Positions 1-4,758 of a DNA stretch of 5,184 bases are shown piece after piece. How positions within the stretch are numbered: the first letter of the stretch is position 1; every line of letters starts with the position of its first letter. The notes beneath the pieces were generated by a model that was not told where the DNA came from, searched no databases, and worked only from the letters and a program-made list of their open reading frames with translations. The translations under genes and the position numbers were made by a program. This DNA comes from Candidatus Bathyarchaeota archaeon (GTDB taxonomy: Archaea > Thermoproteota > Bathyarchaeia > Bathyarchaeales > Bathyarchaeaceae), in the NCBI GenBank assembly GCA_029879825.1, contig JAOUPL010000088.1:1-5184 (forward strand), in the 5' to 3' direction.

Positions 1-44
1 ATGATTAATAGCCTATAAATGCACGATGATAAAGCGCTTACAAC

Positions 45-302
45 TTAAATTTCGCTCTTTCGGTAGCGCTTTTCAAGTATGAGTCGTTTTTTAGCAAGGT
101 CTTTAACTTCTTCATGGAACTGCTCGTCCTTTTCTAAGTTCAGAAACTGATTGTAGAGATCTTCGAATCCTGTTGGAATCTCCACTTTTATAGTAATGAA
201 CGGTTTTCCAATAGCCATTTCAAATTCTCTTTTAGTCTCGTCATATTCGAATTCTGATTTTCTTTTTCTAGCTTCAAGCCACTTTTTGGCCAATTTGTTC
301 AC
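45..302 (-). CDS. Small charged soluble protein of unknown function, last gene of the transporter unit
   Basis: I do not recognise this 85-residue protein. It has no membrane segment and no cysteine, and is rich in Lys, Arg and Glu. The pattern suggests an N-terminal charged helix (about residues 2-30), a short beta-like stretch with FITIKVEIP (35-43), and a second helical part (45-82) that could form a coiled coil. The GTG start (302-300) shares bases with the TGA stop of the upstream permease, so translation is probably coupled. The only Shine-Dalgarno-like site, GGAG at 307-304, is one base from that GTG but ten bases from an in-frame TTG at 293-291. The true start may therefore be the TTG, giving 82 residues. 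The context suggests an accessory or regulatory partner of the permease, but this rests on gene order alone. A chance ORF is unlikely given the exact overlap and the protein-like composition. Confidence 0.72.
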   Translation of the reverse strand: MNKLAKKWLEARKRKSEFEYDETKREFEMAIGKPFITIKVEIPTGFEDLYNQFLNLEKDEQFHEEVKDLAKKRLILEKRYRKSEI

Positions 303-1582
303 ACTCCTAATCTGAACCTTAAAATAAGATAAAGGCTGGCGAAGCCTAACTGAAGTGTTGATGTTATTAGCCCTACTTTTGTGAATTCACTGAAACTCAG
401 TGAAATTCCTTCACGTTTGAGGGCGCCGATAGCCATCATGCAGACAGCGCCACTTAAGGGGGTAGTTGCACCTCCAAGATTTGTCCCAAGAACTAACGCT
501 GACCACACGGCTGCAGAGTTTAATCCGGAAACTCCGCTGATTATTGGAGCAATTATTGGAGCAAACGTTAGAGCGATTGCAATATTACTTACTACGGTGC
601 TGGCAAGTCCGCTAAACCACAAAGTCACCATGGTGGCCTCCAATGGTCTGCCTCCAACCATCTGAAAAAGTTGCGTTGATATGTCGTTCAAGATTCCTGT
701 ACTTTCTAGGCCTCCTACTACGAACATAAAACCTGCAATGAAAAATACCGTCTCCCAATCCAATCCTTTGAAAATCTCTGTTGGATCTAAACCACTAAGA
801 ACCAAGGCAAGGATAGCGCAGCCAAGAGCAACGGCTTCTGGTCCAACTCCTAAGTTTTCTAATGTCAAAAAAAGTAGTATTAGAAGAGCGAGAATTAAGA
901 TTGAACGATAGAAAATTTTCTTATCTTCTACAGTCTCCCAAGGGTCGTATTTGGGTAGAACTTTTTTATCTCCAAGTCTTGGCTTAAAGAGCATGTACAA
1001 CGCGAGAATGGTTAACCCCCAAAGGGCAACTTCACATATGGCCAAGTAGCTGATGAAGTCTGTGAAGCGCATCCCTGCTTCTAAACCAATTATCATGTTA
1101 CTCACGGAACCAATCAACGTGCTTGTACCACCAAGATTTATCATAATAGTAGCAGAAATGAAATAGGGGACAGGATCATAACCTAGAAGTCTAGTTATCG
1201 TCACCGTAGCAGCAGCTATGAGCAACATCGCCGTCGGATCGCTGAGGAACATGGAAACAGCGGCAGAGACAACGCAAATAGAGACAAAAAGCATACGCGG
1301 GTTTCCCTTCGAAATTTTAACGGCGTATAAGGCACCAAAACGAAACAACCCGCTCCTCCGAGCCACTTCCACCACGATCATTACGCCGATCAATAGTCCG
1401 ATGAGTCGTATGTTTATGAAACCCGAAGCTTCATCATATGTGAACACGTTATATTGTAGTCCAAACCAAGCGGTAAGTAAAGCTCCAATTAAGGCAGCGA
1501 CAGACATGGCAACAATTCCGGTTGCCGAAAGAAGAACCGTTAGCACATAGATGAGAATAAAAATTATTTGAATTGGGCTCAT
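299..1582 (-). CDS. Ion-transporter (IT) superfamily permease, SLC13/ArsB/NhaD-like
   Basis: Integral membrane secondary transporter of 427 residues with about 10-12 hydrophobic segments in two inverted halves. Half one (1-200) carries LSDPTA (113-118) and GGTSTLIGS...SN (151-162). Half two (225-427) carries LDWETVFFIAGF (274-285), the re-entrant STVVSNIAIAL (328-338) and GTNLGGATTPLSG (366-378). This repeated architecture is that of ArsB, NhaD, OCA2 P-protein and SLC13/DASS carriers, which move Na+, anions, arsenite or carboxylates. The DN pairs usual in ArsB/NhaD/P-protein loops are here SD and SN. SN at 332-333 resembles the SNT sodium/carboxylate motif of DASS proteins, so I do not assign a substrate. 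I chose ATG at 1582 because it lies one base after the upstream stop and has GGGA five bases before it. A longer frame from 1654 would add 24 polar residues and overlap the previous gene by about 70 bases. The stop overlaps the next gene. Confidence 0.9.
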   Translation of the reverse strand: MSPIQIIFILIYVLTVLLSATGIVAMSVAALIGALLTAWFGLQYNVFTYDEASGFINIRLIGLLIGVMIVVEVARRSGLFRFGALYAVKISKGNPRMLFVSICVVSAAVSMFLSDPTAMLLIAAATVTITRLLGYDPVPYFISATIMINLGGTSTLIGSVSNMIIGLEAGMRFTDFISYLAICEVALWGLTILALYMLFKPRLGDKKVLPKYDPWETVEDKKIFYRSILILALLILLFLTLENLGVGPEAVALGCAILALVLSGLDPTEIFKGLDWETVFFIAGFMFVVGGLESTGILNDISTQLFQMVGGRPLEATMVTLWFSGLASTVVSNIAIALTFAPIIAPIISGVSGLNSAAVWSALVLGTNLGGATTPLSGAVCMMAIGALKREGISLSFSEFTKVGLITSTLQLGFASLYLILRFRLGV

Positions 1583-1583
1583 A

Positions 1584-2129
1584 TCATTCCCTATTTTTGC
1601 TCCGTTCAGCCATCTTGGCGAGACGATCAGCCACCGACTCAGCTCTTTGTTCAATCATTCGATAAAGGATTCGTCCGATATCATAAATCAACAGGAGAAT
1701 TATCGCAAGGGCAACGTATGTTGTAACGGTTGTTAGCGTGTTTCCAGTGTCCCCTAGTGTCCCTAAGAGGGGGTAAAGGGCCGTTGCTACCAGAATGATG
1801 ATAATGATATATATGGCATCTCTAGCCGCTCTTCTTGACGACCTTTCTTCTTTTATGCCTAATCGCTTCACGATGATGTCTGTCACTATGTCGCTTAGTA
1901 TCAAGGCGTCTGACAAGGCTCTAATTAGAAAAATTGCTGTGAAAAGCAGCGCTATGAACCCTACCAGAGTGCCAGCGTTTACATTAAGACCTGGAATGAC
2001 CAGTTCCTTAATTGTTCGCTCGCGCACAACGATGGCGCTTACTATCCAAAAAATAACCGCCATTACCAAACTCATCGTTAACCGAGGAAATCTACGCCGT
2101 ACTTCTTCACTTATAGGCTTCGTACTCAT
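1584..2129 (-). CDS. Four-helix membrane protein of unknown function, first gene of the transporter unit
   Basis: Protein of 181 residues with four clear hydrophobic segments at about 18-35, 52-72, 105-124 and 133-156. A basic N-terminus (EVRRRFPR), a charged loop around 88-104 (KRLGIKEERSSRRAARD) and a charged C-terminal tail (157-181, RMIEQRAESVADRLAKMAER) would lie on the cytoplasmic side by the positive-inside rule. The tail looks amphipathic and helical. The ATG at 2129 has a strong GAGGGAG site at 2140-2134, four bases upstream. The stop ends one base before the permease start, so the two are almost surely co-transcribed and probably translationally coupled. The layout loosely recalls small membrane accessory proteins or the membrane part of MscS-like channels, but no MscS beta domain is present and I recognise no family. 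An accessory subunit of the permease is the natural guess from context only. Confidence 0.85.
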   Translation of the reverse strand: MSTKPISEEVRRRFPRLTMSLVMAVIFWIVSAIVVRERTIKELVIPGLNVNAGTLVGFIALLFTAIFLIRALSDALILSDIVTDIIVKRLGIKEERSSRRAARDAIYIIIIILVATALYPLLGTLGDTGNTLTTVTTYVALAIILLLIYDIGRILYRMIEQRAESVADRLAKMAERSKNRE

Positions 2130-2133
2130 TTGT

Positions 2134-2140
2134 CTCCCTC
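2134..2140 (-). promoter_or_regulatory. Ribosome binding site of the 181-aa membrane protein gene
   Basis: On the minus strand GAGGGAG ends four bases before the ATG at 2129. It supports that start over the shorter upstream ATG codons at 2169 and about 2175, which lie in other frames. Confidence 0.65.
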
Positions 2141-2169
2141 GCGAAGAGACGCTCCTTTATGCTTTTCAT

Positions 2170-2190
2170 ACCTCCATGAATATTAAAACT
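2170..2190 (-). promoter_or_regulatory. Possible TATA box for the transporter unit
   Basis: The minus strand reads AGTTTTAATATT here. An archaeal TATA centred near 2184 would place the transcript start near 2158, giving a leader of about 28 bases that includes the GAGGGAG site. The region is AT-rich, so a chance match is quite possible, and no clear BRE is seen. Confidence 0.35.
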
Positions 2191-2210
2191 ATGGATTTAT
2201 TCTAGCCTAA

Positions 2211-2226
2211 CATGCGCGTGCGCGTA
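2211..2226. repeat. Alternating pyrimidine-purine CG-rich tract
   Basis: Sixteen bases (CATGCGCGTGCGCGTA) alternate strictly between pyrimidine and purine. Such tracts can adopt Z-DNA under negative supercoiling. It sits upstream of the transporter unit, just beyond its putative promoter. Function is inference only. Confidence 0.4.
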
Positions 2227-2410
2227 TTTTGTCTGTCACATCATTTTCAAAAAACATGTTTCTCAAATCGTATTTAATGCGTATGAATTCAGACTAAGAA
2301 TCAAAAATACAACTTTTGTCATTGACGAAACTTACATAGCGTTTCCTCAAAATTTAGCTATCTGACTTTCTGTAATCCAAACATTGCTGGTGTTTCGCTT
2401 GGAGTTCAAA

Positions 2411-2592
2411 ATGAAAGAAGGTTGGTGGTGGTATTGGACATCTGGAGTTCTAATGGGCCTGGTTTTTACCATCATCTAGGTAGCTACAAATTCAACCTCG
2501 AAATCCCAGTAGAAACATCCCTGCTTCTTATGATCGTATTCCTCTTTTCTGTAACGCTCTTCATTGTAGGATGTATGGTGAAGAAGCGTTGA
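2411..2592 (+). pseudogene. Small two-helix membrane protein gene split by a one-base frame change
   Basis: ATG at 2411 follows GGAG (2401-2404) by six bases and opens a 22-codon frame beginning MKEGWWWYWTSG, with a first hydrophobic helix that stops at TAG 2477-2479. The -1 frame then continues without a break through LGSYKFNLEIPVETS, a second strong helix (LLLMIVFLFSVTLFIVG) and a C-terminal KKR ending at TGA 2590-2592. Adding one T to the T5 run at 2463-2467 joins the halves into a roughly 60-residue two-helix protein with both ends probably cytoplasmic. I do not recognise the family. The frame change could be a sequencing or assembly indel at the homopolymer, a real inactivating mutation, or -1 slippage. 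No classic slippery heptamer is present, though TTT can re-pair with TTT. The alternative is two unrelated short frames, which the matching helix-loop-helix layout makes less attractive. Confidence 0.5.
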
Positions 2593-2616
2593 AGAGGCGC
2601 CAATACGCGCGCTTCA
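2590..2616 (+). terminator. Hairpin after the small membrane gene, possible terminator
   Basis: TGAAG (2590-2594) and GCGC (2597-2600) pair with GCGC (2607-2610) and CTTCA (2612-2616) around a six-base loop, with a small internal mismatch. The stem starts in the stop codon. No T-run follows, so termination is uncertain. It lies between convergent genes. Confidence 0.3.
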
Positions 2617-2650
2617 TTGCGCTAACTTTGAACCGATTAACGTATTTAGA

Positions 2651-2673
2651 AGATTCCTCATGAGCGGGAATTT
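2651..2673 (-). terminator. Weak hairpin at the end of the membrane zinc-ribbon gene
   Basis: AGATTCC (2651-2657) pairs with GGAATTT (2667-2673), with one G-T wobble, and directly follows or overlaps the TAA of the minus-strand gene. The loop contains the palindrome CTCATGAG. There is no long T-run on the minus strand, so this is only a possible 3'-end structure. Confidence 0.25.
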
Positions 2674-3079
2674 ACTTTTCAACAATTTTCGGATAGGTTT
2701 GTTTACGGCAACGAGGGCAGTTTACCAATTCTTGGTTTCTGTGTCCTCTCCATTGCTTCTTGCAGAATGGACATTGAAATAACACAATCTCTTCGGCTGG
2801 TAGATGAAACCATTGTCGGCTTAACACCCAGATTAGCACCCCAGAAACGAGCATTGCGGTTCCTAGGATGACAAGATATGCTAGTTTAAATTCGAAACTT
2901 GGAATGAGATCCAGTTGTTCTGTCCAAAGAAGCGTCCAGAAAGCTGAGAAAGGGTTATTGGCTGAAGAGGCTTCAGGCCAGGTTTTCCACAGAACTACGA
3001 AAAGCGAAGTTAGCCCTATTAAACATAATACTAGGCTAAGTGCGTATCCTGATTTCTGTCTTCGGAGTATTCTGAACAT
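2672..3079 (-). CDS. Membrane-anchored zinc-ribbon protein, function unknown
   Basis: Protein of 135 residues with two hydrophobic helices (about 12-31 and 66-88) and a short C-terminal soluble domain. That domain carries CPFC (103-106) and CPRC (121-124), a CX2C-X14-CX2C pattern typical of a zinc ribbon. The basic N-terminus (FRILRRQK) and the ribbon should both face the cytoplasm, with the loop 32-65 outside. The family is not one I can name; comparable two-helix plus zinc-ribbon proteins are common and uncharacterised in archaea. The ATG at 3079 has AAAGG directly before it with no spacer, so a leaderless or very short-leader transcript is likely, in agreement with the AT box at 3111-3125. 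It lies 88 bases after the other cysteine-rich gene on the same strand. They could form one unit, or this gene may have its own promoter. Confidence 0.82.
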   Translation of the reverse strand: MFRILRRQKSGYALSLVLCLIGLTSLFVVLWKTWPEASSANNPFSAFWTLLWTEQLDLIPSFEFKLAYLVILGTAMLVSGVLIWVLSRQWFHLPAEEIVLFQCPFCKKQWRGHRNQELVNCPRCRKQTYPKIVEK

Positions 3080-3110
3080 CCTTTACTCTTCAATTTCATT
3101 TGCAAGTTTC

Positions 3111-3125
3111 TTTTAATAGATTTAT
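3111..3125 (-). promoter_or_regulatory. Possible TATA region for the membrane zinc-ribbon gene
   Basis: The minus strand reads CATAAATCTATTAAAA between about 3124 and 3109. A TATA centred here would place transcription start about 25 bases downstream, close to the ATG at 3079. This fits the lack of a properly spaced ribosome binding site. It is a sequence-only call in AT-rich DNA. Confidence 0.35.
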
Positions 3126-3167
3126 GAAGGAAGGATAAACATTGGGCGCGGATTAGGATCCGTCTTA

Positions 3168-3494
3168 TCAGAAGTCGTTTGTTTTCAGCGCACAGTCCAA
3201 TACTTTTGGGCAGACCAAGCATTTTCGCGGAATGGGTTCGTCTTCAGGAAGGCTTGCCAAGTATCCAAAATCATGAGGACATCTTGAAGGACCTTTTTCT
3301 TCTTCGGCGTGCTCGCGCATTTTTTCCTTCCTTAGAAATTGAGCAGAAATCACATCCAACTTGAAAAAGCAACGGGGACAGGCATAATACCGTTCCACTG
3401 GTATTGTTGACACGTCACTTACGATAATGAGCTCTCCAATTTTCTCTTTGCACTCCGGGTTTGGACAAGTAATTAATTCGAACTCTTTTGGCAA
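3168..3494 (-). CDS. Small protein with zinc ribbon plus second cysteine cluster, function unknown
   Basis: Protein of 108 residues without membrane segments, carrying two metal-site-like modules. The N-terminal one pairs C10-X4-C15 with C39-X2-C42 (CPNPEC and CPRC), a zinc ribbon. The C-terminal one reads CPHDFGYL then IPRKCLVCPKVLDC, that is C72, H74 and a C92-X2-C95-X5-C101 group. I recall this CPHxFGYL...CLxCPKxxxC arrangement from other short archaeal proteins, with no established function. It could hold zinc or an iron-sulfur cluster. A charged linker (54-69, RKEKMREHAEEEKG) joins the two. The start is TTG at 3494, since an in-frame TGA lies immediately upstream and the next Met is residue 59. 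There is no good Shine-Dalgarno site and a TATA-like box lies about 22 bases upstream, so a leaderless transcript is likely. It is divergent from the redox operon. Confidence 0.8.
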   Translation of the reverse strand: MPKEFELITCPNPECKEKIGELIIVSDVSTIPVERYYACPRCFFKLDVISAQFLRKEKMREHAEEEKGPSRCPHDFGYLASLPEDEPIPRKCLVCPKVLDCALKTNDF

Positions 3495-3511
3495 TCAAGC
3501 ATCATCTATTT

Positions 3512-3538
3512 TATATTAAGATTCACGATATATTTTAG
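3512..3538 (-). promoter_or_regulatory. TATA-like boxes for the 108-aa cysteine-rich gene
   Basis: The minus strand has TTAATATA at 3519-3512 and a second AT box, CTAAAATATAT, at 3538-3528. The nearer box would put the transcript start almost at the TTG (3494), a leaderless mRNA. The farther one would give a leader of about 15 bases. The sequence alone does not decide between them. Confidence 0.45.
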
Positions 3539-3588
3539 AACCTCACATTTAATAAAGCTTTTCGTGTTTTTGTTCAACATTAGTACAA

Positions 3589-3602
3589 TTGCGCGCGCGC
3601 AA
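3589..3602. repeat. Perfect 14-bp GC palindrome in the divergent promoter region
   Basis: TTGCGCGCGCGCAA is its own reverse complement. It lies about 95 bases before the TTG start of the minus-strand gene and 51 bases before the putative TATA box of the plus-strand redox operon. It could be a dimeric regulator site or a Z-DNA-prone element. No known regulator motif is claimed. Confidence 0.55.
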
Positions 3603-3652
3603 ATTCCGCTCTCTTTACAAGTTTTTCAGGCATGCATACACGCACAGGGATT

Positions 3653-3668
3653 GCGAAAAAATAGATAT
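3653..3668 (+). promoter_or_regulatory. Putative BRE/TATA promoter of the redox operon
   Basis: GCGAAA followed by AAATAGATAT resembles an archaeal BRE plus TATA box. With the usual spacing of about 26 bases, transcription would begin near 3690. That leaves a short leader of about 14 bases containing the GGTGAG site at 3693-3698 before the ATG at 3704. The fit of all three elements is good, though no experiment backs it. Confidence 0.5.
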
Positions 3669-3703
3669 GCATTGGAGTCAATACGTGGTGTCGGTGAGTT
3701 CGG

Positions 3704-3850
3704 ATGGCTCGAACGACTAGACCTACAGGAGTAGCGGTCTTGGCAATCCTTGTTGCTCTCGCTGGTATTCTGGCACTCGTTGGTGCAGTGGTCTTAGGCG
3801 TATTATCTGGAACTATGACGGAGTTCATCAAATCCACAATAACTGGTTGA
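3704..3850 (+). CDS. 48-aa single-helix membrane protein, first gene of the redox operon
   Basis: A short gene supported by an excellent archaeal ribosome binding site (GGTGAG, 3693-3698, five-base spacer) before ATG at 3704 and stopping at TGA 3848-3850. The product begins MARTTRPTGVAVLAI, continues as one long hydrophobic helix (about 9-35) rich in Ala, Val, Leu and Gly, and ends in a short polar tail (TMTEFIKSTITG). The RPTGVxxLAIL opening resembles many small archaeal and bacterial membrane proteins of unknown role, from memory. The next gene begins only 12 bases later, so it is almost certainly in the same transcript as the glutaredoxin and reductase. It may anchor or tune the redox pair at the membrane, but only gene order supports this. 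It has no cysteine and so cannot carry electrons through thiols or cysteine-ligated metals itself. Confidence 0.75.
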   Translation: MARTTRPTGVAVLAILVALAGILALVGAVVLGVLSGTMTEFIKSTITG

Positions 3851-3862
3851 AGAAGGTCAGGT

Positions 3863-4174
3863 ATGCGTAGAAGTGTGAGATGGGAAAGAATGAAAATAGC
3901 CAAAGTCCCAGGTAAAAACAATAAGCACAAAGTTCTCATGTACGCGATAAGCACCTGCGCGTGGTGTAAACTGACAAAGAAGTTTCTGAAAGACAACAAT
4001 ATTGAATACGAATATGTCGATGTTGACCTTTCAAACATAGAAGGTCGAGAAAAAATTAGAAGAGAAATCCTGAAGAGGGGAGGAAGCCTCAGCTATCCAG
4101 CGATCATTATAGACGACAAAATATTGATCAACGGTTTTCGCAAGGACGAGATAAAGGAGACCTTAGAAATTTGA
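3863..4174 (+). CDS. Glutaredoxin-like thioredoxin-fold protein (CAWC)
   Basis: Protein of 103 residues with a glutaredoxin/NrdH-type fold. It has a beta strand KVLMYAIS, the redox motif C32-A-W-C35 at the start of helix one (CKLTKKFLKDN), a second strand EYEYVDVDL, a cis-proline loop SYPAIIIDD (Pro79) and a final GF (91-92) before the last helix. It should be a small cytoplasmic dithiol carrier reducing disulfides in proteins or small thiols. CAWC replaces the CPYC of classical glutaredoxins and resembles the STCxWCKxTK group often found beside FTR-type reductases. ATG at 3863 has AGAAGG and GGTCAGG just upstream. An in-frame ATG at 3890 (MKIAKVP) is an alternative giving 94 residues and removing a basic extension. 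The stop TGA overlaps the TTG start of the next gene, which marks it as the probable substrate of that reductase. Confidence 0.9.
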   Translation: MRRSVRWERMKIAKVPGKNNKHKVLMYAISTCAWCKLTKKFLKDNNIEYEYVDVDLSNIEGREKIRREILKRGGSLSYPAIIIDDKILINGFRKDEIKETLEI

Positions 4175-4713
4175 TAACTTTGGGAAAAGTGCGACAAAGA
4201 GCGGAAAGCGACGCAAAAACTCATGGCTACTATCTAAACCCTGATCCAAATTTTCTTGGAGACCTTCTTGAGGGGCTTAAAAGGAATGAAGAGCGCTATG
4301 GATATCCTTCATGCCCTTGTAGACTCGCTTCTGGAAAGTTTGAATTCGATAGAGACATAACATGTCCATGTGACTATAGAGACCCTGATGTTGAAGAGTA
4401 TGGAGCCTGCTACTGCTCCCTTTATGTAAAAAAAGAACTGTATGAAGGCAAAACTCCTATTTTACCAGTTCCAGAGCGTAGGCCTTCGGAAAAACAAGCT
4501 AGAGCTTACCGAATATTGGCGGAAACTCCTGCAGAAGAACCCTCGGGAGCAGCTGTCGTGGTAGCCCAAGAGCTATCTGAGATTACACTAAGATTGTGGT
4601 ACTGTAAACAATGCGGCTACGTCTGCTTCCGCGAAGAACCGCCATACGTTTGTCCCATCTGCAAAGCGAAAAGGGAGATGTTTGCTGAACTAAAAATACG
4701 GACAGATGCTTAG
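4171..4713 (+). CDS. Ferredoxin:thioredoxin (disulfide) reductase catalytic subunit fused to rubredoxin
   Basis: Iron-sulfur disulfide reductase of 180 residues. The FTR domain (about 5-95) has three cysteine pairs: CPC (48-50), CPC (65-67) and CYC (80-82). By comparison with plant FTR beta, C48, C65, C67 and C80 would bind the [4Fe-4S] cluster, and C50-C82 would be the redox disulfide. Spacing is X14 and X12 rather than X16 and X8 of the chloroplast enzyme. A linker (96-140) leads to a short rubredoxin (141-172) with YCKQC (145-148) and CPIC (161-164) binding one iron. The same FTR-rubredoxin fusion is known from the ferredoxin:disulfide reductase of methanogens such as Methanosarcina. It probably passes electrons from ferredoxin or a similar donor to the glutaredoxin encoded just upstream. 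No variable (alpha) FTR subunit is seen. The TTG start (4171) overlaps the previous stop, with AAGGAG 11 bases before it; GTG at 4189 is an alternative. Confidence 0.92.
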   Translation: MITLGKVRQRAESDAKTHGYYLNPDPNFLGDLLEGLKRNEERYGYPSCPCRLASGKFEFDRDITCPCDYRDPDVEEYGACYCSLYVKKELYEGKTPILPVPERRPSEKQARAYRILAETPAEEPSGAAVVVAQELSEITLRLWYCKQCGYVCFREEPPYVCPICKAKREMFAELKIRTDA

Positions 4714-4758
4714 GGATAAGTTCTATCGCGCGCCCAAACTGAATCAGGTGGGAGCGTA

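Larger units (their letters stand above)
2130..2410. other. Divergent intergenic region, no gene seen
   Basis: This 281-base stretch separates the minus-strand transporter unit from the plus-strand small membrane gene. It holds the putative TATA box of the transporter unit near 2170-2190 and a 16-base alternating pyrimidine-purine tract at 2211-2226. The rest is AT-rich sequence with no tRNA-like or other RNA fold that I can recognise. One plus-strand frame stays open from 2326 into the second half of the next gene, but without ATG and without a ribosome binding site at its start. Confidence 0.6.

Noticed and set aside
1..44. Possible terminator or gene remnant at the left edge
   Set aside because: Only 44 AT-rich bases after the last gene of the transporter unit, with no hairpin or T-run that I could support.
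381..665. Plus-strand open frame opposite the permease gene
   Set aside because: Antisense to a clear transporter, with no ribosome binding site and a composition expected from the complement of hydrophobic codons.
681..911. Plus-strand open frame opposite the permease gene
   Set aside because: Same reason: a shadow of the membrane-protein codons on the other strand.
1218..1550. Plus-strand open frame opposite the permease N-terminal half
   Set aside because: Antisense shadow with no recognisable domain or start context.
1583..1654. 24-residue N-terminal extension of the permease
   Set aside because: It would overlap the upstream gene by about 70 bases and is polar and unlike the family. 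The ATG at 1582 has a spaced GGGA site and abuts the previous stop.
2107..2169. 20-codon minus-strand frame just upstream of and overlapping the 181-aa gene start (MKSIKERLF...)
   Set aside because: GGAGGT touches its ATG with no spacer and it runs into the coding sequence in another frame. It looks like chance, though an upstream-ORF role cannot be excluded.
1795..2205. Plus-strand open frame opposite the 181-aa membrane gene
   Set aside because: It covers the coding strand and the promoter region of a better supported gene.
2326..2592. 88-codon open plus frame ending with the second membrane helix, read as one independent gene
   Set aside because: It has no ATG before the second helix and no ribosome binding site near its beginning. 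The join from the ATG at 2411 explains it better.
3031..3222. Minus-strand frame spanning the gap between the two cysteine-rich genes
   Set aside because: It overlaps both real genes in another frame and lacks protein-like features.
3179..3364. Plus-strand frame opposite the 108-aa cysteine-rich gene
   Set aside because: Antisense shadow of a gene with conserved-looking cysteine motifs.
3580..4038. 152-codon minus-strand frame across the redox operon promoter and glutaredoxin
   Set aside because: It is antisense to two well supported genes with good ribosome binding sites, and its translation resembles no domain.
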